Of a stretch of 64,000 nucleotides of DNA, positions 24,654 to 33,588 are shown piece after piece. Made by a program: the position numbers and the translations under genes. The DNA is from Millionella massiliensis. Its GTDB lineage: Bacteria > Bacteroidota > Bacteroidia > Bacteroidales > Rikenellaceae. How positions within the stretch are numbered: the first letter of the stretch is position 1; each line of letters begins with the position of its first letter. The DNA lies in NCBI RefSeq assembly GCF_900104655.1, contig NZ_FNWD01000002.1, forward strand, positions 2,030,246 to 2,094,245, in the 5' to 3' direction. The notes beneath the pieces are model-generated. The model saw only the letters and a program-made list of their open reading frames with translations, made no database searches and was not told the origin of the DNA.

Positions 24654-25946
24654 ATGAACAAACTACGCATCCTGATCGGAACGCTTCTGCTGTGTACGAC
24701 CGGCCTGACAGCCGAAGCCGCTCCATGGACCCTCCGGGCATGTATCGATTATGCCCGTTCGCGCAACATCCAGGTGCAGTCGGCACAAGTGTCGGACAGC
24801 AGCGCCGGGGTGAACCTTTTGCAGGCCAAGGCACAGCAGACACCGACCCTCTCGTTTGCGACCGGTCAGGGCGTCTCGCACGGCAAGGAAGACGGTACGG
24901 CCTATTCTGGGAGTTACTCGCTCAATGCCGGGGTGACCATCTACCAAGGAGGTCAGCTGGTCAATACGGTCAAGAAACAGGAGATCCTGACCCGCACGGC
25001 CGAACTGAACGTGGCCGTGGCCCGGAACGACATCGAGATTTCGGTGACGCAGGCCTATCTGACGATCCTGTACGCCCACGAGAATCTCAAGACGATGCAG
25101 CAGACCGTCGAGTCGTCCGAGGCGCAGATGAACCGTACCAAGGCCCTGTTGGAGGCCGGTTCCGTGTCGGAGAGCGACTACGCGCAGATCGAAGCCCAGT
25201 ACTGGAGCGATGTCTATGACTGTACGGTGGCCGAAAACACGCTCGCACAATCTATCCTGAAGCTGAAACAGCTGCTGGAACTGGGGCTTGAAGACGAGTT
25301 CGAGATCGATTTCCAGGAGATTGATGACGCGGATGTGATGGCTGCCATTCCGGATCTGGCCGAGGTCTATCACACGGCGCTGGAGGTGATGCCGGAGGTC
25401 GAGAGCAGCCGGCTGGAGGTTGAGGCGGCGCAGGTGAACGAAAAGATTGCCAAGGGGCAAAAAATGCCGACTATCTCGCTGAACGCGGCCGTCGGAACCG
25501 GTAACTTCTCGAATGGCGGTTACTCGTTCTTCAACCAGTTGAGCAACCAGCTGAACGAGAGCGCCACGATCAATATCAGTGTCCCGATTTTCAACCAGCG
25601 TTCTGCCCGTTCGGCCATCGAGCAGGCTCGGCTCGACACCCGTTCGTCGGAACTGACCCACGAACAGACCCTCAAAGACCTGCTCTCCGAGATCGAATCG
25701 CTGTGGCAGGATGCCAAGTCGGCCCAGAGCCGTTACGAAGCGGCTGCCGGCAAACTCAAATCGGCCGAGCTGAGTTATCGGTTGGTTCAGGAGCAGTTCA
25801 ACTACGGGATGAAGAACCCGGTCGACCTGCTGACCGAAAAGACCAACTACCTCTCGGCACAGCAGGAGTTGATCCAGGCCAAGTACCAGTCGGTGCTGTC
25901 GCTCCAGTTGCTGGAATTCTATCGCGGCGGTCAGATCGAACTGTAG
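24654..25946 (+). CDS. TolC family outer-membrane efflux protein
   Basis: This 430-aa protein begins with a signal peptide (M-N-K-L-R-I-L-I-G-T-L-L-L-C... A-E-A-A) and is built from long amphipathic coiled-coil helices, with two repeats typical of TolC (L-R-A-C-I-D-Y-A-R-S-R-N-I-Q and the matching A-L-E-V-M-P-E-V-E-S-S-R-L-E-V-E-A-A). It should form the trimeric outer-membrane duct of a tripartite exporter. It is followed by a membrane-fusion adaptor, an ABC ATPase and a MacB-like permease on the same strand (gaps 232, 127 and 17 bp), so the four genes give a full MacAB-TolC-type export system. Confidence 0.92.
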   Translation: MNKLRILIGTLLLCTTGLTAEAAPWTLRACIDYARSRNIQVQSAQVSDSSAGVNLLQAKAQQTPTLSFATGQGVSHGKEDGTAYSGSYSLNAGVTIYQGGQLVNTVKKQEILTRTAELNVAVARNDIEISVTQAYLTILYAHENLKTMQQTVESSEAQMNRTKALLEAGSVSESDYAQIEAQYWSDVYDCTVAENTLAQSILKLKQLLELGLEDEFEIDFQEIDDADVMAAIPDLAEVYHTALEVMPEVESSRLEVEAAQVNEKIAKGQKMPTISLNAAVGTGNFSNGGYSFFNQLSNQLNESATINISVPIFNQRSARSAIEQARLDTRSSELTHEQTLKDLLSEIESLWQDAKSAQSRYEAAAGKLKSAELSYRLVQEQFNYGMKNPVDLLTEKTNYLSAQQELIQAKYQSVLSLQLLEFYRGGQIEL

Positions 25947-26178
25947 CCCGGTCCCACACCGAGGCCGAGAGTTCCCGTAGCGGGCCGCAGTTTCCTCTGC
26001 GGAGGGGGCGAATCTCTGTACCCGAAGCCCCTCCGGTGCGCGGTTCACGGAAAAAGAGTGGTTAATGTCATTGGTTTTTCATCTTCCGGAACCACGTTTG
26101 CGGCCCGCAGTGCGGGACTCACTCCATCGAACCACACTGCGGATAAATCACGAGTCACAAAAAAGTCAAACACTCAAT

Positions 26179-27345
26179 ATGAAAAAGAATCAGAAGATAG
26201 CCGGACGGTCTGTAGTGGCGGCAGCCCTGGCCGCCGGTTTGGTTGTCGCCTGCTCGCCCAAGCAGTCCGGCATGAGCTACGAAACCGTCGCCGTCGAGCG
26301 GGATACCATCAGCAACAGCGTCACGGCCACCGGAACGATCGAAGCCCTTACCGAAGTCGACGTGGGTACGCAGGTCTCCGGTAAGATCACCAAGCTCTAC
26401 GCCGATTACAATTCGATTGTCAAGGCCGGTCAGCTGCTGGCCGAACTCGATACCGTTGAACTGCGGGCCACGCTCGATTCGCGTATCGCCAGCCTCGAGG
26501 CTGCCCGTGTCAAATATGAATACCAACAGAAAAACTATAACCGAATCAAAGGGCTTTTCGAAAAGGGGATGGTCAGCGAGACCGATTTCGAGGATGCCGA
26601 ATATGCCTACGAGACGGCCCGCACCGATTACGACCAGGCGCGTTCCAACCTGGTGCAGGCCGAGACCAATCTGGGCTATGCGCGTATCTATTCGCCTATT
26701 GATGGGGTGGTGATTTCGCGTGAGGTCGAAGTCGGGCAGACCGTGGCCTCCAGCTTCGAAACCCCGACCCTCTTCACGCTGGCCGAGGACCTGCGCGAGA
26801 TGCGTGTGATTGCCGACGTCGACGAGGCCGATATCGGACAGGTGCAGGAGGGACAGAGCGTCAGCTTTACGGTCGACGCCTATCCGAACGATGTCTTCAC
26901 CGGGAAGGTGACCCAGAAACGTCTGCAGGCTACCGAAGAGTCGAGCGTGGTGACCTACGAAGTGGTGATCTCGGCAGCCAACCCCGACATCAAACTGATT
27001 CCGGGTCTGACGGCCAACGTTACTATCTATACGGTGCAGAAACCCGACGTGCTGATCGTTCCGTCCAAAGCGCTGCGCTTCTCGCCCGAAATGGGACCGC
27101 AGACCGCTTCGACCACGGGTCCGCGTCGCGTCTATGTCAGCCACAACGGCCAGTTGACCGAAACCCCGGTACAGACCGGCGTGACGGACGGTATCTATAC
27201 CGAGATCACCAAAGGGCTCTCCGAAGGCGATTCGGTGGCCGTGGGATTCAAGATGCAGCTTCCGGCCGACGGGATGGAAGAGGAGATGGGCGGCGAACAG
27301 AGCCCCTTCATGCCGACGCCTCCCGGAGGGAACAAGAAAAAATAG
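26179..27345 (+). CDS. Periplasmic adaptor (membrane fusion) protein, MacA/HlyD type
   Basis: This 388-aa protein links the ABC permease to the TolC duct. The ATG at 26179 (M-K-K-N-Q-K-I-A-G-R-S-V-V... A-C-S-P-K) starts a lipoprotein-like signal; the longer frame to 26065 lacks one. Domain order is biotinyl-lipoyl (VDVGTQVSGKITKLYADYNSIVKAGQLLAELD), alpha-helical hairpin (residues about 105-155), lipoyl second half (YARIYSPIDGVVISREVEVGQTVASSF) and beta-barrel, then a C-terminal M-P-T-P-P-G-G tail. Substrate is unknown; neighbours suggest peptide, antibiotic or lipid export. Confidence 0.9.
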   Translation: MKKNQKIAGRSVVAAALAAGLVVACSPKQSGMSYETVAVERDTISNSVTATGTIEALTEVDVGTQVSGKITKLYADYNSIVKAGQLLAELDTVELRATLDSRIASLEAARVKYEYQQKNYNRIKGLFEKGMVSETDFEDAEYAYETARTDYDQARSNLVQAETNLGYARIYSPIDGVVISREVEVGQTVASSFETPTLFTLAEDLREMRVIADVDEADIGQVQEGQSVSFTVDAYPNDVFTGKVTQKRLQATEESSVVTYEVVISAANPDIKLIPGLTANVTIYTVQKPDVLIVPSKALRFSPEMGPQTASTTGPRRVYVSHNGQLTETPVQTGVTDGIYTEITKGLSEGDSVAVGFKMQLPADGMEEEMGGEQSPFMPTPPGGNKKK

Positions 27346-27472
27346 TTATGCGCAAGGGAGCCTGACCGGCCCGGAAACAGTGTGTTGAGTGGTGGAAAGG
27401 CAGCTGCTCCGGCAGAGAGCAGGCTCCGATTTGCGCTATCCGTCGCAGAGACGGCTAGATCAACGAACAATT

Positions 27473-28216
27473 ATGGAAAAGGAGATCATTAGAATCGAGA
27501 ATATCCGTCGCGACTTTACGGTCGGCAGCGAGACGGTCCATGCCCTTCGGGGGGTGTCGTACACGATCCGCGCCGGAGAGTTCGTGACCATCATGGGGAC
27601 CAGCGGATCCGGCAAATCGACCATGCTGAATATCCTGGGATGCCTCGATACCCCCACCTCCGGCGAGTACTATCTCGATGGCATCTCGGTCCGGACGATG
27701 GGCAAAAACGACCGGGCGACGCTGCGTAACCGCAAGATCGGATTCGTTTTCCAGAACTATAACCTGCTGCCCAAAACCACGGCCCTCGAGAACGTCGAGC
27801 TGCCGCTGCTCTACAATCGTGAGTACTCGGCCCGTCAACGCAAGGAGAAGGCCGAACAGGCACTGGTTGCCGTTGGGCTGGCCGAGCGGATTAATCACCG
27901 TTCGAACCAGATGTCCGGCGGTCAGCAGCAGCGTGTGGCCATTGCGCGTGCGCTGGTCAACGATCCGGTGATTCTGCTGGCCGACGAGGCCACCGGGAAC
28001 CTCGATACGCGGACGTCGTTCGAGATCCTCACCCTCTTCCAGCGGCTCCATGCCGAGGGGCGGACGATCATCTTCGTGACCCACAACCCCGAGCTGGCCC
28101 AGTTCAGCAGCCGCAACATCACCCTGCGCGACGGCCGCGTGGTGGCCGATACGGCCAACACCAACATCCGGTCGGCCCGCGAGGTGCTGGAGTCGCTGCC
28201 CAAGGAGAATGACTAA
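27473..28216 (+). CDS. ABC transporter ATP-binding protein, MacB/LolD type
   Basis: This 247-aa ATPase powers the exporter. Walker A GTSGSGKST is at residues 42-50, the Q-loop is in FVFQNYNLLP, the signature is MSGGQQQR, Walker B is VILLADEATGNLD, and the H-loop is FVTHNPE. The ATG at 27473 starts the domain directly; an in-frame extension to 27389 is not family-like. The permease starts 17 bp after its stop. In this system the ATPase and permease are separate polypeptides, unlike E. coli MacB, where they are fused. Confidence 0.93.
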   Translation: MEKEIIRIENIRRDFTVGSETVHALRGVSYTIRAGEFVTIMGTSGSGKSTMLNILGCLDTPTSGEYYLDGISVRTMGKNDRATLRNRKIGFVFQNYNLLPKTTALENVELPLLYNREYSARQRKEKAEQALVAVGLAERINHRSNQMSGGQQQRVAIARALVNDPVILLADEATGNLDTRTSFEILTLFQRLHAEGRTIIFVTHNPELAQFSSRNITLRDGRVVADTANTNIRSAREVLESLPKEND

Positions 28217-28233
28217 ACCTGACACACAGAACG

Positions 28234-29454
28234 ATGAACTACAAGAATCTGGTGCGCATCGCCCTGCGAGCGCTCAACAACAATAAGTTCCGGGGGTTCC
28301 TGACCATGTTGGGGATCATCATCGGGGTGGCGTCGGTCATCGCGATGCTGGCCATCGGGCAGGGCTCGAAACGGAGCATCCGGGCCCAGATTTCGGAGAT
28401 GGGATCCAACATGATCATGATCCATCCGAAATTCGACCGTGGGGCCGGTGTCCGGCTCAGTGCCAGCGACATGCAGACCCTGAAGATTGCCGACTACCAG
28501 ACCCTGCTCAACGAAGCCACCTGGGTAGCCGCCATCTCGCCCACGGTGAACTACAGCGGCCAGGCGATCTATGGGGCCAACAATACCCCTACGACCGCCT
28601 ACGGGGTGAGCCCCGAGTACCTCGACATCCGTAAGTACGAGGTCGGACAGGGCGAGATGTTCACCGACAGCGACATCCGTACCGCCGCCAAGGTTTGTGT
28701 GGTGGGGCAGACCGTGGTGGACGAGCTCTTCCCCAATGGCGAGAATCCGCTGGGCAAGACGATCCGGGTCGACAAAATACCTTTCCGCATCATCGGGGTG
28801 CTGGTTTCGAAGGGCTACAACTCGATGGGGCAGGACCAGGACGACCTGATTCTGGCCCCCTACACGACGATCATGAAGCGTATGCTGGCCGTCACCTATT
28901 TCCAGGGGATCTATTGTTCGGCCATCAGCGAAGAGTTGACCGACCAGGCGGTCAATGAGTTGACCGAGATCCTCCGCCGCAGCCACAAACTCGGCGAGAA
29001 TGACGATGACGACTTCGAAATCCGCTCGCAGGAGGAGTTGAGTTCGATGATGAGTTCGACGACCGAGATGATGACTGTCCTGCTGGCCTGCATTGCGGGC
29101 ATCTCGCTGCTGGTCGGCGGTATCGGGATTATGAACATCATGTACGTGTCGGTGACCGAACGTACGCGTGAGATCGGTCTGCGTATGTCGATCGGGGCCA
29201 AAGGACGCCACATTCTGTTGCAATTCCTGATCGAAGCGGTGATTATCAGTGTGATGGGTGGTCTGATCGGAGTGCTGCTCGGTATTGGAGCCTCGGCGGC
29301 GATCAAGTATTTCGCCGGGTGGCCCGTCTACGTCCAGCTCTATTCGGTCGTGCTGTCGTTCGCGGTTTGTACCGTGACGGGGATCTTCTTCGGGTGGTAC
29401 CCCGCTCAGAAGGCCTCGAGGCTCGACCCCATCGAAGCGATCCGGTACGAGTAA
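28234..29454 (+). CDS. ABC transporter permease, MacB type (FtsX/MacB_PCD)
   Basis: This 406-aa inner-membrane protein has one N-terminal helix (G-F-L-T-M-L-G-I-I-I-G-V-A-S-V-I-A-M-L-A-I-G, about residues 20-45), a large periplasmic domain (about 50-280) and three C-terminal helices with the FtsX motif (GGIGIMNIMYVSVTERTREIGLRMSIGAKGRHILLQFLIEA). This is the MacB-type mechanotransmission fold. It is the last gene of the export operon and is followed 93 bp later by a sensor kinase. No terminator is clear between them, so the two-component genes may be co-transcribed. Confidence 0.92.
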   Translation: MNYKNLVRIALRALNNNKFRGFLTMLGIIIGVASVIAMLAIGQGSKRSIRAQISEMGSNMIMIHPKFDRGAGVRLSASDMQTLKIADYQTLLNEATWVAAISPTVNYSGQAIYGANNTPTTAYGVSPEYLDIRKYEVGQGEMFTDSDIRTAAKVCVVGQTVVDELFPNGENPLGKTIRVDKIPFRIIGVLVSKGYNSMGQDQDDLILAPYTTIMKRMLAVTYFQGIYCSAISEELTDQAVNELTEILRRSHKLGENDDDDFEIRSQEELSSMMSSTTEMMTVLLACIAGISLLVGGIGIMNIMYVSVTERTREIGLRMSIGAKGRHILLQFLIEAVIISVMGGLIGVLLGIGASAAIKYFAGWPVYVQLYSVVLSFAVCTVTGIFFGWYPAQKASRLDPIEAIRYE

Positions 29455-29547
29455 AAACAGCCGGCACTCAAAAAATAACTCGTACGAACCGTCTTCCGCT
29501 CCAGCCGGCGAAAGGCGGTTCGTATGTGGCTTTTAATGGGATAGAGA

Positions 29548-30642
29548 ATGAACAAAAATCCGTACCTTGCAGATGAAATGGAACGCATGAATAAAAACCG
29601 TGGCCTGATGATCGCCATCCACACCATCGGATGGGGGTTGATGTTCGGTTTCCCGCTGCTGTTCACGCAGGGCCGGGCGACGATCGACTGGGTGGGCTAT
29701 GCCCGTTACTGCATGGTTCCCCTGTGTTTCATGATCGTCTTCTACGTCAACTATTTCGGGCTGATCGATCGTATGCTGTTCCGGCGGAAAATCCTGCCTT
29801 TCGTCGTGGTCAATGTCGTGTTGATCCTGGTGGTCATGCTGGTCATGCACTTGTGGTTCGAATTTTTCCGGATTCATGTGCAGGGCGAGGTGCCGCCCCC
29901 ACGAGGCCGAGGACCGCGAATGCCGGCTTCGGTATTCATGTTGCGCGACATGCTGTTGCTGGGGCTGACCGTGGCCCTGAGCGTGGCGATCCGGGTGACC
30001 GGCAATTGGTATCGTACCGAAACTGAACGTCGGCAGGCCGAGCAGGCCCGGACACAGGCCGAATTGCAGAACCTGCGCAACCAGCTCAATCCGCACTTCC
30101 TGTTCAATACGCTCAATAACATTTATGCGTTGATTGCGATCGGACCCGACCGGGCACAGGAGGCGGTGCTGCAGCTGAGCGGATTGCTGCGCCACGTGCT
30201 TTACGAAAAGAACGGGGAGCGTGTGCCGCTGGCCAAGGAGCTGGCCTTCATGCGCAGCTATGTGGAGCTGATGAGCCTGCGTTTGCCGTCGAGCGTACGG
30301 TTGAAAGTCGACATGGTCGATGCTGCTGCGACACAGGGGCTGACCATCGCGCCGCTGCTGTTCATCACACTGATCGAAAACGCCTTCAAGCACGGAGTCT
30401 CGGCCGATGCGCCTTCGTTTGTGGATATTTCGCTGACCGTTACGCCCGACGGAAACGGGGTGCACGGTCGGATTGTGAACAGCTATTTCCCGAAACGCGA
30501 CAACGACCGCAGCGGTTCGGGCATCGGGCTGGAGAACCTGAGACGGCGACTGGGACTGCTTTATCCCGGGCGCTACTCCCTGCGGACCGAACGCGAGGGG
30601 GATTGTTTTGTTGCAGAGATGACCGTAAATTGTCGGAATTGA
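29548..30642 (+). CDS. LytS/YehU-type sensor histidine kinase
   Basis: This 364-aa membrane kinase has four hydrophobic segments (about residues 18-40, 55-72, 84-105 and 130-150), a coiled-coil linker (about 155-178) and a His_kinase domain with H183 in NQLNPHFLFNTLNNIYAL as the phosphorylation site. The ATP-binding N-box (L-I-E-N-A-F-K-H-G) and G-box (G-S-G-I-G-L-E-N-L-R-R-R-L) are intact. The response regulator gene follows after 1 bp, which implies translational coupling. Its place directly after the efflux genes suggests it controls or senses stress relieved by the exporter; that is inference. Confidence 0.92.
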   Translation: MNKNPYLADEMERMNKNRGLMIAIHTIGWGLMFGFPLLFTQGRATIDWVGYARYCMVPLCFMIVFYVNYFGLIDRMLFRRKILPFVVVNVVLILVVMLVMHLWFEFFRIHVQGEVPPPRGRGPRMPASVFMLRDMLLLGLTVALSVAIRVTGNWYRTETERRQAEQARTQAELQNLRNQLNPHFLFNTLNNIYALIAIGPDRAQEAVLQLSGLLRHVLYEKNGERVPLAKELAFMRSYVELMSLRLPSSVRLKVDMVDAAATQGLTIAPLLFITLIENAFKHGVSADAPSFVDISLTVTPDGNGVHGRIVNSYFPKRDNDRSGSGIGLENLRRRLGLLYPGRYSLRTEREGDCFVAEMTVNCRN

Positions 30643-30643
30643 T

Positions 30644-31441
30644 ATGATGTTGAATTGTCTGATTGTGGATGACGAGCCGTTGGCGCTCGATCTGCTGGAG
30701 AATTATGTGGGCCGGACGCCGTTTCTGCAGTTGGCGGGGCGGGCCGGGAGTGCGCTGGAGGCGTTGGAGTATATCGAACGGGCCGGCGATGGTACGCACG
30801 AGGAGATTCACCTGCTGTTTCTGGATATCCAGATGCCGCAGTTGAACGGGATAGAGTTCTCGCGGTTGTTGTCCGAACGCGGGAACGGCCAGACCAAGGT
30901 GATCTTTACGACCGCTTTCGGTGAGTATGCGTTGGAGGGGTTCCGGGTGGATGCGCTGGATTACCTGCTCAAACCGATCAGTTACACGGAATTCCTGCGG
31001 GCGGCCATGAAGGCGCAGGAGTGGTTTCTGCGTACTTCGGCCGGCGGACCCGAGGCCGAAAACGTCAAGCGTGACAGCATCTGGGTTCGGGCCGATTACC
31101 GGCAGGTGCGGGTGCGGCTGGAGGATATTCTGTACATCGAAGGGGTGAAGGATTATGTCCGGATCTGTCTGGCCGACGGTTCGCACGTGATGACCCAGAT
31201 GAGCCTGAAAACCATGGGAGAACAGTTGCCCGCCGACGAATTTGCCCGCGTTCACCGCTCCTATATCGTGCATATGCCCGAGGTGAAAACCATCGAACGG
31301 GGGCGGATTGTCTTCGGAAAGGTGCGCATCCCGATCTCCGATTCGTTTCGGGACGAGTTTATGCAGCGGTTGGCCCAGCGGGCGTTTATCGCTCCGCGTG
31401 CCGGTGCTGCCGACAGCGAGGCTTCGCGCGAGAAAAATTAG
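30644..31441 (+). CDS. LytTR family response regulator
   Basis: This 265-aa DNA-binding regulator has a receiver domain with acidic pocket residues D9/D10, phospho-acceptor D61 in LLFLDIQMP, and the switch Lys in YLLKPI. The C-terminal LytTR domain (I-W-V-R-A-D-Y-R-Q-V-R-V-R-L-E-D-I-L-Y-I-E-G-V-K-D-Y-V, then F-A-R-V-H-R-S-Y-I-V-H) binds DNA. It pairs with the preceding LytS-type kinase and ends at the terminator at 31554-31593. Bacteroidota use such pairs for envelope and efflux control. Confidence 0.93.
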   Translation: MMLNCLIVDDEPLALDLLENYVGRTPFLQLAGRAGSALEALEYIERAGDGTHEEIHLLFLDIQMPQLNGIEFSRLLSERGNGQTKVIFTTAFGEYALEGFRVDALDYLLKPISYTEFLRAAMKAQEWFLRTSAGGPEAENVKRDSIWVRADYRQVRVRLEDILYIEGVKDYVRICLADGSHVMTQMSLKTMGEQLPADEFARVHRSYIVHMPEVKTIERGRIVFGKVRIPISDSFRDEFMQRLAQRAFIAPRAGAADSEASREKN

Positions 31442-31553
31442 CGGGGGGCGGCGGCCTGTGCGGATAGTGGTTTTCCCCTCTCTGCTGTTGCCGCATGGGC
31501 GTGACGTCGCGAAATTTGTATTGATTGACGGGTCCCGCAGTTGATAAAGTATG

Positions 31554-31593
31554 TCCGCCGACTCCTAATGAAGAGAGCCGGCGGATGTTTTTT
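31554..31593 (+). terminator. Terminator after the LytTR regulator
   Basis: TCCGCCG (31554-31560) pairs with CGGCGGA (31579-31585), followed by TGTTTTTT. Confidence 0.75.
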
Positions 31594-31622
31594 GTGGGGA
31601 GGTGGAGGCAGGGAGACAACAA

Positions 31623-31654
31623 AAAGCGCCTCGGTCGAATCACCGAGGCGCTTT
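31623..31654 (-). terminator. Terminator of tRNA-Thr
   Basis: AAAGCGCCTCGGT (31623-31635) pairs perfectly with its complement at 31642-31654. On the minus strand the stem is followed by TTGTTGTC after a T-run. It lies 11 bp past the tRNA. Confidence 0.85.
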
Positions 31655-31664
31655 CATTTGAGAG

Positions 31665-31737
31665 AGCCACAAGCCAGGCTCGAACTGGCGACCTTTTCGT
31701 TACGAATGAAATGCTCTACCGACTGAGCTATTGTGGC
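31665..31737 (-). tRNA. tRNA-Thr (anticodon CGT)
   Basis: Read on the minus strand, GCCACAA/TTGTGGC forms the acceptor stem, GCTC/GAGC the D stem and GCCAG/CTGGC the T stem with TTCGAGC. The anticodon loop TTCGTAA gives CGT, reading ACG. The bottom pair of the anticodon stem is A31-C39, a mismatch. The discriminator base is T. Length is 73 nt. Confidence 0.95.
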
Positions 31738-32103
31738 AATCGTTTACGGCCACAAAGATAATCATTTTTCTTTTATTCCCAACTCGCCCTCCGATTGAAA
31801 TTCCCGATCGCGTTTTTCGGACCTTGCCGGAGCGGGATGATACAGAGCGAGAAATTGCCTCTCTGTTCGTGGGGAAAGTGTTCGGTTGGGCGTTTATACC
31901 GACAGGTTTTGCGTCGGTAGGCGTGTGCCGTCGAAGCGCCGTGGCCGGTGAGGAAGGGATCCGGTGAGGAAAATCGAGGGAGAAAAGAATCGAAGGGAAG
32001 AATGGGAAAGGAAGAATCGAGGGTGGAAGGGATCGGAAAGGGTCTGTTTGATTTTGAGAGCAAGGTAGAATAAGAATCGAGACCTTTCGGGTGACTGCTC
32101 CTC
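31738..32103. other. Gene-free spacer with degenerate G/A-rich repeats
   Basis: No credible gene lies between tRNA-Thr and the M48 terminator. From about 31965 to 32050 the + strand is almost entirely purine, with repeated variants of AATCGAGGG/AATCGAAGGG spaced about 12-26 nt. The tract is upstream of the tRNA on the minus strand. Confidence 0.5.
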
Positions 32104-32149
32104 AAAAAAATCGACTTCGGAAACGCGCTACAAGGCGCATCCGAAGTCG
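32104..32149 (-). terminator. Intrinsic terminator of the M48 peptidase gene
   Basis: The 10-bp stem 32112-32121/32140-32149 is followed on the minus strand by ATTTTTTT. Confidence 0.9.
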
Positions 32150-32183
32150 GGGAATATGGCGTGCAGACCGATAACGGGTTAGC

Positions 32184-33041
32184 CTATTCGGCCGGGGCCG
32201 TTGTTTCGGTGGTCCCCGTTGCAGTCGTTTGGGTAGTATCGGCAACTGCCGTCTCGGGAGCGGTCATCTCGGGACGTTCGAAACCGTCGTTTGTGGCCAT
32301 TTCGGTCATGCGCTTGATGCGGTTGGCCAGATCGGGGTGGGTCGAAAAGAGCTGCTGCACCTTGCTCGTCTTGTCGGCACCCATCTCAGCTTCCATCTGT
32401 TGCAGCTTCTCGAAAGCGAGTGCCATGGCCCACGGGTTTTCGCCGTGCGACTTCAGAAAGTTATAGCCGTATTCGTCGGCGGCATACTCCTGCTTCTGCG
32501 AGAATTTCGAGTTGGCCACTGCCTCGCCCAGCGAACCGAGTTGCGACTCCGACAGTTTGGCCACGATGCCGCCAGCCGAGCTGATTCCGTCGCGCAGGGC
32601 CGAGGTCAGCAGGGCGGTCCGGAAGGCATCTTTGCTGTCTTTGTTCATCACGTGGCCGATTTCGTGGCCGATCACTCCGAGAATCTCTTCGTCGGTCATG
32701 ATGTCCATCAATCCGGTAAATACGCGGACGCTGCCATCGGCACAGGCAAAGGCATTGACGTCGGTGACCCGATAGGCCTTGATGTTCAGACCTTCGGTGT
32801 TGATCTTTTCGGTGATCCGGGCCAGGCGCACCGCATACGGGTCGTCCCCTTCGCAAACTGGATTGCTTTTGTCCATCCCGTCGATGTACTCTTTGACGTA
32901 GGCTTCGAGTTGAGCGTCGCTCAGCGTGGCGGCCTGAATTGCTTTAGCGCCGGCACCGAGGGCTTTCACGAGTTTGAATTGGGCATTTGCTGTCCCTACG
33001 AGTGCCAGTGCGACGACAAGCAGGGCATAGATTCGTTTCAT
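32184..33041 (-). CDS. Exported M48 family metallopeptidase
   Basis: This 285-aa protein has a signal peptide (M-K-R-I-Y-A-L-L-V-V-A-L-A-L-V-G-T-A-N-A) and the zinc motif HEIGH at 126-130, with the third zinc ligand likely in EYAADEYG about 50 residues later. It resembles the periplasmic BepA/YfgC-LoiP type rather than the membrane HtpX type. The last 30 residues are rich in Thr/Ala/Glu (ETAVADTTQTTATGTTETTAPAE), a disordered tail. It probably handles misfolded envelope proteins. It is monocistronic. Residue Cys63/Cys100 may pair. Confidence 0.9.
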   Translation of the reverse strand: MKRIYALLVVALALVGTANAQFKLVKALGAGAKAIQAATLSDAQLEAYVKEYIDGMDKSNPVCEGDDPYAVRLARITEKINTEGLNIKAYRVTDVNAFACADGSVRVFTGLMDIMTDEEILGVIGHEIGHVMNKDSKDAFRTALLTSALRDGISSAGGIVAKLSESQLGSLGEAVANSKFSQKQEYAADEYGYNFLKSHGENPWAMALAFEKLQQMEAEMGADKTSKVQQLFSTHPDLANRIKRMTEMATNDGFERPEMTAPETAVADTTQTTATGTTETTAPAE

Positions 33042-33216
33042 CGTGTTGTGGTTTGTTATGGTTTTTCGGCGGTAAAATTAAATCAAATACCGAAAAGTTT
33101 ACAATTTTTTCAGTAGGCGGCCGGAGAAACGAAGTGCGGCGACCTGTCGGAACAGGCCGCCGCTCGGACATAACAAACGATGAAAAAGAGATATAAGGAA
33201 TGAAACGTAAATGAAA

Positions 33217-33588
33217 TTAGACTGCCTGCAGCGTGGCGGCCCGCAACTTGCGTTGGCAGAAGCGTTCGCACTGCTGGCCGATGTCGTAACCGAGCATGGC
33301 CCCCAGCATGAAGTCCTCTTCGGGGGTCAGTCGGTTGAGGGGTTTATCGACGAACGAGCGGACGGCCTCCAGGCAGGCCTGTTTGCCGAAATAGAGGTTT
33401 ACCTTTTGGTCCGAGACCGGTTGGCAGAGGTAGGCGATATGCTGGCTTTCGAGGCGGCGGATCATGAAGTCGGCACAGGTCGGACACATCGTGCAGAGGA
33501 TCAGGCTGCGGATCCCTTTCTTGAATTCGTAGATGTGGTGCATGAACACCTTCATGTCCGAAAAATTGGCGCAGTCGGGGCGGCTCAT
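33217..33588 (-). CDS. DUF2023 family protein, flavodoxin partner
   Basis: This 123-aa cytoplasmic protein matches the DUF2023 family, known almost only beside flavodoxin genes. The ATG at 33588 overlaps the flavodoxin stop (ATGA), so translation is coupled; M12 (M-K-V-F-M-H-H-I-Y-E-F) is another possible start. Cys32, Cys35 and Cys38 form C-x2-C-x2-C (CTMCPTC), and more Cys are at 6 and near the C-terminus (QQCERFC). The cysteine cluster and fixed neighbour suggest a redox role with flavodoxin, for example transfer to or from it, but no activity is established. Confidence 0.85.
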   Translation of the reverse strand: MSRPDCANFSDMKVFMHHIYEFKKGIRSLILCTMCPTCADFMIRRLESQHIAYLCQPVSDQKVNLYFGKQACLEAVRSFVDKPLNRLTPEEDFMLGAMLGYDIGQQCERFCQRKLRAATLQAV

